Source: Deltaproteobacteria bacterium (lineage in GTDB: Bacteria > Desulfobacterota > GWC2-55-46 > JAJCZF01). Taken from it: a stretch of DNA of 53,919 bases. This document shows positions 27,890 to 35,743 of this stretch, in pieces. The number at the start of each line of letters is the position of its first letter. Within the stretch, counting starts at the first letter, position 1. Where the stretch lies: contig JAJCZF010000087.1 of the NCBI GenBank assembly GCA_029262535.1, positions 1 to 53,919 on the forward strand. The letters are read 5' to 3'. The translations under genes and the position numbers were made by a program. Below the pieces are notes generated by a model, which was not told where the DNA came from, did no database searches, and saw only the letters and a list, made by a program, of their open reading frames with translations.

Positions 27890-29245
27890 ATGGTTGCTGT
27901 AAAATCGGATGAGCCGCTTAAGATACTCTTTGTCGACGACGAGGAAAATATTCTAAAGAGCCTTACGCGCCTCTTTATGGACGAGGAGTACGAGATATTA
28001 ACCGCCTCCTCCGGGGCCGCGGGGCTCGCGGTGTTAGGCGATAACCCGGATGTGGCCCTTATAGTCTCAGACCAGCGTATGCCCCAGATGACAGGTGTAG
28101 AGTTCCTCGAAAAGGCGCGCGTCCTTGCGCCGGAGGCCGTAAGGATAATCCTGACCGGTTATGCCGACGGCCAGTCGGCCATAGATGCCATCAACAGGGC
28201 CGCCGCAAACAGGTATATCTCAAAGCCCTGGGACGACGGTGAACTCGTCACCATGGTAAAGGACGCCACGTGCCTGTTTTCCCTTAAGAGAGAGAACGAG
28301 CGCCTTGTCGAACTTACCAAAAGGCAAAATGAAGAGCTAAAGGACCTGAACGAAAACCTGGAAGATAAGGTCCGGGAGCAGACAAAGGAGATAAGGGAAA
28401 ACTTTTTCGGTTTTGTCAGGATGTTCGCAGACCTCATGTCGCTCTACGACCCGCAGCTAGGCGGCCACGTAAAGAGGGTCGCCATCTTCTCCATGGAGCT
28501 TGCCGAATCCATGGAGATGGACGACGCCGATGTGGAGCTTTTAGAGATTTCGGCCCTTTTGCACGATATCGGCCTTATAGGCATCCCAAGGGAGGTCCTA
28601 AAGAGGGTCGAATCGGGCCTCTTGTCGAACGCGTCCGAGGAGAAATTTGTAAAGAAGAACCCCGTAACGACACAGGCTCTTCTGGCACACATCGATATCC
28701 TAATGCAGGCGGGCTTGATCATCAGGGGGCACATGGAGAGGTTTGATGGCAAGGGCTACCCCGACGGACTCAAGGGGGAGGAGATACATATAGGGGCGAG
28801 GATCCTCGCGGTATGTAAGGCATATGACAGGCTCGTATATAAAAAACAGAAGCTCGACGACGGCCCGGCCATAGAGTACCTGAGAAATTGCGCAGGCAAG
28901 GACTTCGACCCCCAGGTCGTCGCCACTTTCATAGGATGCAGGCAGGGCAAGGAGGCAGAGCAGGCCTTCAGGAGATCGTTTGGCGAAGAGGTCGCGGGGA
29001 AGGGTGTCGCAAAAAAGCCCAAAGAGGACTACTTTGGCTACTTCGAAACGAACGCGGAGACCACCCAGATACCCCTTACGGCACTCAGGCATGGTATGGT
29101 GATGGCAGAGGATCTCAAAAATGTCTACGGTAAGGTGCTTATTACAATGGGGTCAAGGCTCACACCAACGCTTGTAAATAAAGTCCAAAGCTACAAAGAG
29201 TCGGAGTTGATAGACGAAGTGGTAACCCGTATCTTTAAAGATTAA
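27890..29245 (+). CDS. REC-HD-GYP response regulator, degenerate active site (RpfG-like)
   Basis: A 451-residue protein with an N-terminal receiver (about 10-130; LIVSDQRMPQMTG), coiled linker, and HD-GYP domain (about 170-340). The domain has the HD pair in LLHDIGLIG, but the conserved Lys is Leu and the usual HHE is HME (GHMERFDGKGYPDG), so cyclic di-GMP hydrolysis may be weak or lost. A C-terminal ~80-residue extension follows. The ATG at 27890, nine bases after GGAG, is preferred over the one at 27875. The stop codon TAA is the first three bases of a palindromic repeat element. The paralogue at 29429 lies immediately downstream. Confidence 0.88.
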   Translation: MVAVKSDEPLKILFVDDEENILKSLTRLFMDEEYEILTASSGAAGLAVLGDNPDVALIVSDQRMPQMTGVEFLEKARVLAPEAVRIILTGYADGQSAIDAINRAAANRYISKPWDDGELVTMVKDATCLFSLKRENERLVELTKRQNEELKDLNENLEDKVREQTKEIRENFFGFVRMFADLMSLYDPQLGGHVKRVAIFSMELAESMEMDDADVELLEISALLHDIGLIGIPREVLKRVESGLLSNASEEKFVKKNPVTTQALLAHIDILMQAGLIIRGHMERFDGKGYPDGLKGEEIHIGARILAVCKAYDRLVYKKQKLDDGPAIEYLRNCAGKDFDPQVVATFIGCRQGKEAEQAFRRSFGEEVAGKGVAKKPKEDYFGYFETNAETTQIPLTALRHGMVMAEDLKNVYGKVLITMGSRLTPTLVNKVQSYKESELIDEVVTRIFKD

Positions 29246-29407
29246 GGAAACTCTGATCTATTCTGGACGAAGTAGGTTGTAATTAAAAATCTTCAGATTC
29301 AAGGCGCGAATCGCTAGTAATAGCAAGCTATTATGACGATTCGCAACGCAGAAGGTGGAGATTTTAGGCACAAAATACGAGTTCACGAATAGATCAGAGC
29401 TTCCTTA
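29243..29407 (+). repeat. Palindromic dispersed repeat, family 1, copy A (MITE-like)
   Basis: A 165-bp unit with terminal inverted repeats: the left end contains GGAAACTCTGATCTATTC and the right end is its reverse complement with one mismatch. Near the centre, GCGAATCG at 29306-29313 pairs with CGATTCGC at 29337-29344 around AATAGC-AA-GCTATT, so the single strand can form a long hairpin. It fills the gap between two paralogous REC-HD-GYP genes and supplies the stop codon of the first. Other copies are at 40156, 41283 and (half) 31578. No transposase is present. Confidence 0.88.
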
Positions 29408-29428
29408 GCAAGAAAAGGGACGAAGACG

Positions 29429-30748
29429 ATGAGCGAGAGTTCAATAAACGGCGTGCTTAAGATACTCTTTGTGGACGATGAGGAAAATGTCCTCAAGTCT
29501 CTGGAAAGACTCTTTATGGATGAAGAGTATGAGATCCTGACAGCCCTGTCCGGTTTTGACGGTCTAAAGCTCCTAAGTGAGAACCCCGACATGGCCCTTA
29601 TTGTAAGCGACCACCGTATGCCGGGCATGACCGGGGTGGAGTTCCTAACAAAGGCCCGCGAGATTACGCCCGATTCAAAACGTGTGGTCCTTACCGGTTA
29701 TGCCGATACCGAGGCGGCTATAGACGCCATAAACGAAGGCGGAGTAGATCGCTATCTCTCAAAGCCCTGGGACGACGACCTCTTAAAGTCCGTTGTCGCC
29801 GATATGGTCGCAAGCTATTCGCTTGAACGCGAAAACAAGCGGTTAAACGAGATTATAAAGATTCAGAACAAGGAGATAAAACGCTGGAACGATGAGCTTG
29901 AGCAGATGGTTCAGTTCCAGACAATAGATCTCACGAAGAAGAACGAACGGCTCGACAGCCTCAACCGTACCCTGAAGTCCAACTTTACCGGGATTACCCA
30001 TTCATTTTCGCTCCTTTTGGGGCTGAGAGACAGGAGCGCGCCGAGTCACGCGCGAAACGTCTCAGAACTTTCCGAGGCAGTTGCCAGAGAGATCGGCCTC
30101 GATACGGGCGAGATAGAGGCGATATCGACTGCCGCCGTTCTTCACGACACGGGCAAGATCGGCTCGCCCGATATAGTTCTCTCTAAACCGCCGGTAGAGA
30201 TGACCAGGGAAGAACTAAAGGAGTACCGGATGCACCCGATACGCGGGCAAACGGCCGTAAGCAATATAGAGGAGATGAAAGAGGTCGGCGTACTGATCCG
30301 TCACCACCATGAATTATACGGGGGCGGCGGCTTTCCGGACGGGCTCAAGGGGGAGGCAATACCACAGGGTTCGAGGGTAATAGCCGCGGCCGATTTCATA
30401 GACAACACCCTGAGAAGGCATGCCGGCGCGGACGCGCTCACCCTTACGCTGGAAGAGTTGAACGGGTCGCTCGGAACCTTATTCGACCCGACGCTCTTCG
30501 CTCGCTTTAAGAAGGTCGCTGCGGAGTATTACAGGTTGGCGCTTCCGGCCTCCGGCTACCTTGAGAAGGAGCTTGAACCGAAGAGCCTTTATCCCGGAAT
30601 GGTAACTTCAAGGGACGTAAGGAGCGGTTCCGGGCTTCTGCTAATAAGCAAGGACAAAAAGCTAAACAAAGAGTCCATAAAAATCCTCGATCATATGAGT
30701 GCCATCGACCCCTCTGAGAGTGGCATCTTCGTCTGGATCGATAAGTGA
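29429..30748 (+). CDS. REC-HD-GYP response regulator (RpfG-like)
   Basis: A 439-residue paralogue of the preceding protein, with nearly the same receiver (LKILFVDDEEN, LFMDEEYEILTA, TGYAD, SKPWDD). The HD-GYP domain (about 175-330) has HDTGKIG and HHHELYGGGGFPDG. The HHH and Lys residues that the upstream paralogue lacks are kept, and the GYP triplet is GFP. It is therefore the better candidate for an active cyclic di-GMP phosphodiesterase, controlled by phosphorylation of its receiver. It starts 22 bases after repeat copy A; AAAAGGGACG precedes the ATG. The cognate kinase could be the one at 25812-27794 or one of the chemosensory operon. Confidence 0.9.
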   Translation: MSESSINGVLKILFVDDEENVLKSLERLFMDEEYEILTALSGFDGLKLLSENPDMALIVSDHRMPGMTGVEFLTKAREITPDSKRVVLTGYADTEAAIDAINEGGVDRYLSKPWDDDLLKSVVADMVASYSLERENKRLNEIIKIQNKEIKRWNDELEQMVQFQTIDLTKKNERLDSLNRTLKSNFTGITHSFSLLLGLRDRSAPSHARNVSELSEAVAREIGLDTGEIEAISTAAVLHDTGKIGSPDIVLSKPPVEMTREELKEYRMHPIRGQTAVSNIEEMKEVGVLIRHHHELYGGGGFPDGLKGEAIPQGSRVIAAADFIDNTLRRHAGADALTLTLEELNGSLGTLFDPTLFARFKKVAAEYYRLALPASGYLEKELEPKSLYPGMVTSRDVRSGSGLLLISKDKKLNKESIKILDHMSAIDPSESGIFVWIDK

Positions 30749-31229
30749 CTACAGAGATCTCAGGATATTACTCTGGACTAAGAATTGTGACAAACCGGGT
30801 CAAACTCCATGAAATTAAATAAGTTTTATGAACTCTATGAGAAACTGTTAGGTGGTTGGTTTTAGTATGTAAGAGGGGAGACTAGGCCAAAGTCAAGCCA
30901 TTACGAGAAATTGCTCTTTAGTTCTCAAGCTCTAGTGGAGGGAAATCCGTCTGGGTTCGAATCCGCTTCCTGCAAGACGACGGTACACTTCTCTCAAGAT
31001 CTTTCTGAGTACGATCCTGGCAGCGGCTTTGCGAACCGGATCTTTTTTATAACGGGTCCTTCGAAGAAGCCTATAGCCGTGCCCAAGGCGCAGAACAATA
31101 CATTGCTTGATGATATAAAGGTTAGCATAGAGGAAATATTAAATGCGCTCCTTCTTTCTTAAGGCCATAAGGTGGATGTTATAGAGAAGGTCTACAAAAA
31201 CGGCTATGTTTTAGCTACGGTCAACGAAA
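30749..31229. other. Gene-poor, decayed stretch with one doubtful short frame
   Basis: An open frame at 30911-31162 (83 codons) has no ribosome site and no known domain. After its TAA the same frame continues for about 30 sensible-looking codons (GHKVDVIEKVYKNGY...) to a second stop at 31250-31252. This suggests a gene fragment broken by a stop. A GGGTTCGAATCC motif near 30953 resembles a tRNA T-loop, but no tRNA can be folded around it. Overall this looks like a decaying region between the HD-GYP genes and the tRNA. Confidence 0.4.
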
Positions 31230-31258
31230 AAGGGGTTACGGATAGTCCGTAACCCCTT
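31230..31258 (-). terminator. Rho-independent terminator of tRNA-Ala
   Basis: A perfect 13-bp inverted repeat with arm GGGGTTACGGA and a three-base loop at 31243-31245. On the minus strand it is followed by a run of T. It lies nine bases beyond the encoded CCA end of the tRNA. Confidence 0.85.
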
Positions 31259-31267
31259 GAAAAGATT

Positions 31268-31342
31268 GGTGGAGCTGAGGGGGATCGAACCCCTGACCTT
31301 TTGACTGCCAGTCAAATGCTCTCCCAGCTGAGCTACAGCCCC
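31268..31342 (-). tRNA. tRNA-Ala (anticodon GGC)
   Basis: The minus strand folds as a cloverleaf. The acceptor GGGGCTG pairs with CAGCTCC and includes the G3-U70 alanine identity pair. The anticodon loop CTGGCAG gives anticodon GGC, the T-arm loop is TTCGATC, and CCA is encoded at the 3' end. It reads GCC and GCU alanine codons. A strong terminator follows at 31230-31258. The tRNA stands alone between decayed gene fragments, a setting typical of past integration or rearrangement. The end coordinate may be off by one base. Confidence 0.93.
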
Positions 31343-31436
31343 ATAGAATTAGATTTTATACCATTATAGTGGCGAAGATGTCAAATTAAAAGTATTGAAG
31401 AAGTTTATGATTGTTTCTTATCTATAAGGCGCGTTC

Positions 31437-31577
31437 TTAATTCAGTAAAGACTCTATATATGTCTGCTGCAGATCTCTTATGATGGTGGTCTGGGTTACG
31501 ACCCCGGCGGTCTTGCCGTCTTCTTGCACCACTACAAGGCGGCGTATCTTGTTTACGAGCATCTTGCTCACAACCTT
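31437..31577 (-). pseudogene. CBS-domain protein remnant (3' end only)
   Basis: The minus strand encodes about 46 residues that read as the second half of a CBS domain, including SKMLVNKIRRLVVVQEDGK and AGVVTQTTIIRDL, ending in TAA at 31437. There is no start codon or N-terminal half. The frame runs straight into half of family-1 repeat copy B at 31578, so the upstream part appears to have been removed by a rearrangement at the repeat. CBS domains bind adenosyl nucleotides; the parent protein is unknown. Confidence 0.7.
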
Positions 31578-31647
31578 GATTCGCAACGCGGAAGCTGGAC
31601 ATTTTAGGCACAAGATACGAGTTCACGAATAGATCAGCGCTTCCTTG
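31578..31647 (+). repeat. Palindromic repeat family 1, copy B (right half only)
   Basis: This matches the right half of copy A from the central GATTCGCAACGC to the terminal repeat ending AGCGCTTCCTT. The left half is absent. Its broken inner end coincides with the broken 5' end of the CBS remnant, so the two were probably joined by recombination or deletion through the hairpin centre. Confidence 0.8.
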
Positions 31648-31865
31648 GGAGATCCTTCGACTTAAGGTTAATATTAAATATTATATTTTTGCCCAGAAAA
31701 TTTGTCAAAAACTTCTCTTTTATAAAATACCCCTCTCCAGTCTAAAGCGCTTTGCAGATGCTTTCTTTGATGATATATTTATAATAGTCGGTTCGCCCTG
31801 TCCGTCAGGGCTATGTTGGGAGGCTTCGGCCCCGTAATCTAAAAAGCTTTCGAATGGAACTTTTG
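31648..31865 (+). promoter_or_regulatory. tolC-like gene upstream region with leader hairpin
   Basis: An AT-rich stretch with possible -35 TTGCAG at 31752 and -10 TATATT at 31774 (16-base spacer), or a stand-alone TATAAT at 31780. Downstream GCCCTG-TCCGT-CAGGGC at 31795-31811 forms a stable hairpin in the expected leader. No known riboswitch consensus was recognised. Confidence 0.35.
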
Positions 31866-33203
31866 ATGGATAGACGGACCTTTTCTAAAAAGAAGTTTTC
31901 TTTCATATCGTTCATCTTTGTTACATTATTCTTTTTTACAGCTCTGCCTTCCGGGGGCAGTGCCGGGACACTCTTGCTTGAGGCGGCCTACCGTCTGGCC
32001 CTTGAGAATCATGAGTCTATCGCCGCTTCGCGCGAAGCTCTTTTCCAGAGCGAACGCTCAATCGAAAAAGCGCGCGCCGGCCTCAGGCCTTCGGTAGTTG
32101 CCGATGCCACATATATAAAATATAGCGAAGAAAAGATGAAAGGCGCCTTCCTCATTCAGCCAGATAGCGCGCAGCGTTTCGACCTTACGGTCGATCAACC
32201 TCTATATACCGGCGGACGCGCGACCAGTTATATAAGGCAAAGTGAGAAGGGGGCCGAGGCCGGCAGCGAGGCCGTGGCTATCTCCGAAGAAGAGGTGGTG
32301 ATAGAGACCGCCCGGGCCTACTTCGGCGCGTTGAAGGCCGCCGGAGAGGTTGAGATAAAGGGGGCCTCTCTAAAACGCGCCGCCCAGCAGCAGCGCGTGA
32401 GCAAGGCTCGCCTCAAGGCGGGCACAGCCATAAAGACACTCGTATTGCGGGCAGACGCCGAGGCCGCCTCGATCACCGCCGAACTTATAGGCGCGCGGCG
32501 CGAGGCAAGGAACTGGCTCGATATACTGGCGAGGATCACAGGTTTGCAAGGCGTTATTATTGTGACAGATCCGCCCGAGCCAGCGTTCGCAGGTAAAAAG
32601 GGGGATGTAGATTCCCTTATAAAGACCGCCCGTGAAAGAAGGCGCGAACTCAGAGTCAAGGAACTCGACGTCGCCGCGGCCAGTGACGGTATAGGTTTGG
32701 CCAAGGGCTCTTTTCGGCCATACGTAAAGCTTACCGGTTCATATTCGTATAGAGACCAGTCGCCGGAGACGAGTTTTCAACTGAAGGAGTTTCTCTACGG
32801 CGGCATAAATATAAACTATCCGATCTTCGAAGGTGGGCTCAGAAAGGCCGAACTCGAAGAGGCCAGGTCACTGCACCGTGAGGCCTTGCTTGATAAACTC
32901 GCCGCCGGGCGCGATATAGAGCTTGAGGTTCGTGCCGCTTATAACGATGTCGCAAGCCTTGCCTCTGTTATGGAATCTTTTGAAAAGCTTCTCTCCTTTG
33001 CGCGTGAGAACTACGATATGGTCTTTAAGCAATACAAGTACGGCCTGGCCGATAATATGGACCTTATCGACGCCGACTCTACGCTTGTCGAGGCGGAGAT
33101 GGGACTTATGAATGCCAGGTACGATTATCACCTTTCCATACTTGAACTCAAGAAGTCCATGGGTATCCTGCTCGACGAGATTAAACTTTCTCAGAGTAGT
33201 TAA
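31866..33203 (+). CDS. TolC family outer membrane efflux protein
   Basis: A protein of about 445 residues with a signal peptide (hydrophobic run FSFISFIFVTLFFFTALP, cleavage near GGSAG). Two repeated OEP halves rich in helical segments follow, as in TolC channel proteins that form a periplasm-spanning duct with an inner-membrane pump. Features include the first-repeat AYRLALENHESI and a VDQPLYTGGR beta-strand motif, and the second-repeat NYPIFEGGLRKAELEEA. The start is at 31866 (GGAA seven bases upstream) or the in-frame ATG at 31854. No adaptor or pump gene is adjacent, so it is an orphan channel; the partner is encoded elsewhere. It converges on the CFI-box gene. Confidence 0.9.
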   Translation: MDRRTFSKKKFSFISFIFVTLFFFTALPSGGSAGTLLLEAAYRLALENHESIAASREALFQSERSIEKARAGLRPSVVADATYIKYSEEKMKGAFLIQPDSAQRFDLTVDQPLYTGGRATSYIRQSEKGAEAGSEAVAISEEEVVIETARAYFGALKAAGEVEIKGASLKRAAQQQRVSKARLKAGTAIKTLVLRADAEAASITAELIGARREARNWLDILARITGLQGVIIVTDPPEPAFAGKKGDVDSLIKTARERRRELRVKELDVAAASDGIGLAKGSFRPYVKLTGSYSYRDQSPETSFQLKEFLYGGININYPIFEGGLRKAELEEARSLHREALLDKLAAGRDIELEVRAAYNDVASLASVMESFEKLLSFARENYDMVFKQYKYGLADNMDLIDADSTLVEAEMGLMNARYDYHLSILELKKSMGILLDEIKLSQSS

Positions 33204-33228
33204 TAGGGTGGTTAATACGGGAGGGTCT

Positions 33229-34164
33229 TTAGAGATTTTTCTTAAAGAACCCGGCAAGAGGTCTTATCAGCGTAAACCGTATTATCTTTTTTAGCGGTTC
33301 GCTCTTTTCTATTATACCTGCAACAGGCGGCGAGCTCAGGTAGTAGAGCCGAACTAGTGCCCTGCCCGCGCCGCTCTTTAGAAGTCTTTCATCTCGAAAT
33401 TTTCTTAGCACCAAAACTTCAGCTTCGTCATAAGAGCCGCATGCGGCTGTGGCGATAAAACATCCGCCTTTGGGGCAGTTCGGGTTTTCTTCGGCTGTCT
33501 TGGCTATGTCGGACTTGCCGCTAAAGAAACCGCCTTCTTTGGAGAGTGTTTTAAGCACGGCTATCGGGGCTCGCGGGTTCGAGGCGACCGCCTCGCGCAC
33601 GCTGTCGCGCTTGTCTTTGGAGAGTAACTCAAGGACCGGGCCGGGGGTGTTGGTATTTCGCGCCACGGCCTCGCGCACGAACCAGTAGCCGTCCTCCGTG
33701 TCGGCAAGGCTCTCCAGTATGTCTGGCGGCGTGGACGGGTTTTTGGCGATAGATTCTTTTATATATTCAAAACCTTTGCCTTTTTGCGAAAAGCTCTCAA
33801 GGACGCTTCTGGGGGTATTCGGATTGTTGACAACGGCCTCCCGTACAAGAGATTCTTCGTCTTCGGAAAGAGTTATGAGCGTTTCGGCAGGGGTGATTGC
33901 GTTCTTTGCCAGTGCAAGACGGACATTTGCGTCCTCGTCGTCTAGGAGCGATAGAAGGATCTCCATGGGCGTGGCCTCGGACTCCGCTATGCCGACCCTT
34001 GAGGCGGGACAGAAAAAGCGCAGGAGCTTCAGGTCTTCGGGCTCGATCTCCTCGACCCATTCGGGCCTAATCTCAAGATCGTAGTTCCCGCCTTTTATCT
34101 CTGCGGTGTGTTCATTATAGAACTCTATGCACGCTTCCGCGGATTCTGGTTTTATAAGTTCCAT
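33229..34164 (-). CDS. LRV-repeat protein with C-terminal CFI-box domain
   Basis: A protein of about 311 residues. The middle (roughly residues 55-225) has four or five ~28-residue leucine-rich-variant repeats of the type VREAV-xx-NPxTPxxVLExLS. The C-terminal ~75 residues match the CFI-box-CTERM module: GGCFIATAACGSYDEAEVL, a conserved Arg-rich helix, then a hydrophobic RFTLIRPL end. The CFI-box function is unknown; it occurs at C-termini of diverse bacterial proteins. The ATG at 34164 is preferred over an upstream TTG at 34188. It is divergent from the ECF sigma gene and has no signal peptide. It may be a scaffold or surface-associated repeat protein; specific function cannot be assigned. 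Confidence 0.82.
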   Translation of the reverse strand: MELIKPESAEACIEFYNEHTAEIKGGNYDLEIRPEWVEEIEPEDLKLLRFFCPASRVGIAESEATPMEILLSLLDDEDANVRLALAKNAITPAETLITLSEDEESLVREAVVNNPNTPRSVLESFSQKGKGFEYIKESIAKNPSTPPDILESLADTEDGYWFVREAVARNTNTPGPVLELLSKDKRDSVREAVASNPRAPIAVLKTLSKEGGFFSGKSDIAKTAEENPNCPKGGCFIATAACGSYDEAEVLVLRKFRDERLLKSGAGRALVRLYYLSSPPVAGIIEKSEPLKKIIRFTLIRPLAGFFKKNL

Positions 34165-34304
34165 GGTATGCTCTTGAAGAAAGGACAATAAGATATCTTA
34201 AGACATGAAAAGTAATCAGGCAGAATACTATACAACATTTGAGCCTTCGCCACAATACGGTTTATGGTATTTTTCTCTAAAAAAAAGTAAAATATCGTCT
34301 GGCG

Positions 34305-34334
34305 GGAACTTTTTGAGCCATTTGGGTGTCTAAT
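34305..34334 (+). promoter_or_regulatory. RpoE/ECF-type promoter of sigma factor gene
   Basis: GGAACTT at 34305-34311 and GTCTAAT at 34328-34334 with a 16-base spacer match the extracytoplasmic-function promoter consensus (GGAACTT-N16-TCTAA). It lies just upstream of the ECF sigma gene, so the sigma factor probably activates its own transcription. The predicted start leaves a leader of only about seven bases. Confidence 0.75.
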
Positions 34335-34347
34335 ATTACAGAGGCCG

Positions 34348-34893
34348 ATGAAGAAGGTGAATAAAGATATCATAGAAGACGCCGCCAAAGGCGATAGAGA
34401 GGCCTTCGAGGTCATTTACAAAGAGTTCTCAGGCTTTGTATTCAAAGTCGCCTTCTCCATTACCGGTTCTATTGAAGAGGCCTCTGATGTGACACAAGAG
34501 GTCTTTATAAAGGTCTTTAAGGGGCTCTCCGGGTTTGAGGGCCGTTCGTCTTTTAAGACATGGATATTTAGGATAACATCCAATACGGCCTCGGCCGGGG
34601 CGCGTGGCTCGTCTAGGCGGATAGATACGGGCGGCGACTATGAGGCCGCCGTAAGGACCAAGGCCGGGCCGGAGGATACGGAGCGACCATTACGCAAGGC
34701 AGAGAGCGCCAGAGAGCTTAAGGGCCTGTTGGAGGGGTTAAATGCCGACCAACGCGAGTGCCTGATACTTAGAGAGGTCGAGGGGCTTACATATGCCGAG
34801 ATCGCAGGCTTATTGGAGGTAAATATAAATACCGTTAGGACGAGGCTTTTGAGGGCCAGAAAAGCTCTTTTAAAGGCGCGAGTGAAATTATAG
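34348..34893 (+). CDS. ECF-type RNA polymerase sigma factor
   Basis: A 181-residue sigma-70 group 4 protein. Region 2 (about 10-80) contains the core-binding and -10 recognition segment EASDVTQEVFIKVFKGLSGF and SSFKTWIFRI. Region 4 (about 125-178) contains LREVEGLTYAEIAGLLEVN with the -35 recognition helix. It is released by the anti-sigma factor encoded 41 bp downstream. The ECF-consensus promoter directly in front indicates autoregulation. The Spy-like gene further downstream suggests an envelope or metal-stress regulon. Confidence 0.93.
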   Translation: MKKVNKDIIEDAAKGDREAFEVIYKEFSGFVFKVAFSITGSIEEASDVTQEVFIKVFKGLSGFEGRSSFKTWIFRITSNTASAGARGSSRRIDTGGDYEAAVRTKAGPEDTERPLRKAESARELKGLLEGLNADQRECLILREVEGLTYAEIAGLLEVNINTVRTRLLRARKALLKARVKL

Positions 34894-34933
34894 AAAAGGT
34901 GATATTTTCAGCGAAAAAAAGTGGAGATGGAAG

Positions 34934-35485
34934 ATGAACTGCGGTGATATAAAAGAGCTCATTCTCACAGACTATATGGATGGCGAGGCCGACGCAGGAA
35001 CGAAGGCCCTCGTTGAAGGCCATATTGGGGGTTGCGCAGAGTGCAACGCACTCTGCGACGAGGTTATGGGTGTCAGTAGAGCTCCATTTGCGGCGGTAAA
35101 GGATATAGTCCCGCCAGAAGAAATATGGGCAGGCATAAAGGCGGATATCGGGAGCCCGGTTGAACCGTTTCAGGTAGAAAAGCAGGGTCTAAGGCCCAAG
35201 GTAGCGAACGATGTAGCGACCGGGCCGTCCTTGGTCAATCGGATTCTAAGGCGAATCTTAGGGGCCATAAGGATGAGAAGGCCCGTCTATACGGCCGCGG
35301 TTGCCGGGGCCCTGGTTATCGCTCTCTTTATAGTCGCGCCGTTTAATAATAATGGAACGGAAAGCACGGTGGACCTTACCGAAGATATAGAGTTTCTTGT
35401 CTCGCTCGGTTCCGGAACGGGCGGGTTTAACAGCCCTGGAGGGGGTGTTGATATAGGCACGAGTATAGAGGAGTATTTTCTCTAA
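34934..35485 (+). CDS. Anti-sigma factor with zinc-finger (zf-HC2) domain
   Basis: A 183-residue membrane protein. The cytoplasmic N-terminal zinc-binding anti-sigma domain has Cys3, then HIGGCAECNALC around residues 29-39 (HxxxCxxC pattern). A single transmembrane helix (PVYTAAVAGALVIALFIVAPF, about 115-136) follows, then a short periplasmic tail. It would hold the ECF sigma factor at the membrane and release it on a periplasmic or redox signal. It is co-directional with the sigma gene. The periplasmic tail is only about 45 residues and Gly-rich. Confidence 0.88.
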   Translation: MNCGDIKELILTDYMDGEADAGTKALVEGHIGGCAECNALCDEVMGVSRAPFAAVKDIVPPEEIWAGIKADIGSPVEPFQVEKQGLRPKVANDVATGPSLVNRILRRILGAIRMRRPVYTAAVAGALVIALFIVAPFNNNGTESTVDLTEDIEFLVSLGSGTGGFNSPGGGVDIGTSIEEYFL

Positions 35486-35504
35486 AAATTGATCTTTTTC
35501 CCTG

Positions 35505-35599
35505 CCACACAGGTGTGGTCTTATTTCCGTGTGCTTTCCGGCGCGGATAAAGAAGTCTATGCGCGGCATGAGCTTTCATCGAGAAATAAGAGCACACTT
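35505..35599. repeat. Family 2 repeats as an inverted pair
   Basis: The palindrome CCACACAGGTGTGG at 35505-35518 begins a family-2 unit (AGGTGTGGTCTTATTTC at 35511-35527). An opposite copy (GAAATAAGAGCACACTT) lies at 35583-35599. Together the arms match at 15 of 17 positions and could form a long hairpin after the anti-sigma gene. A second imperfect hairpin follows at 35618-35666. Confidence 0.65.
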
Positions 35600-35743
35600 G
35601 TGTGTCTGCGTTGGGGTGAAAAATAAAAGACTCGACGTACATGCGTACGACTCGTTTTCTATTTTCAGTCCCGCCTTGATTCAGGAAAAAATCTCTAATT
35701 TTTAGAGCTATAAGTTAACACTTAAATTAAGGAGAGAAAAAAT

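Noticed and set aside
30870..30975. Possible tRNA (even tRNA-Sec) because of GGGTTCGAATCC and the presence of selB
   Set aside because: The T-stem pairs in only two positions and no acceptor or anticodon stem folds consistently.
30911..31162. 83-codon open frame as a real gene
   Set aside because: No ribosome site, no domain, and the same frame continues coding-like past its stop, so it is described as part of a decayed region.
31405..31626. 73-codon minus-strand frame near the CBS remnant
   Set aside because: It crosses the repeat and reads the CBS remnant in the wrong frame.
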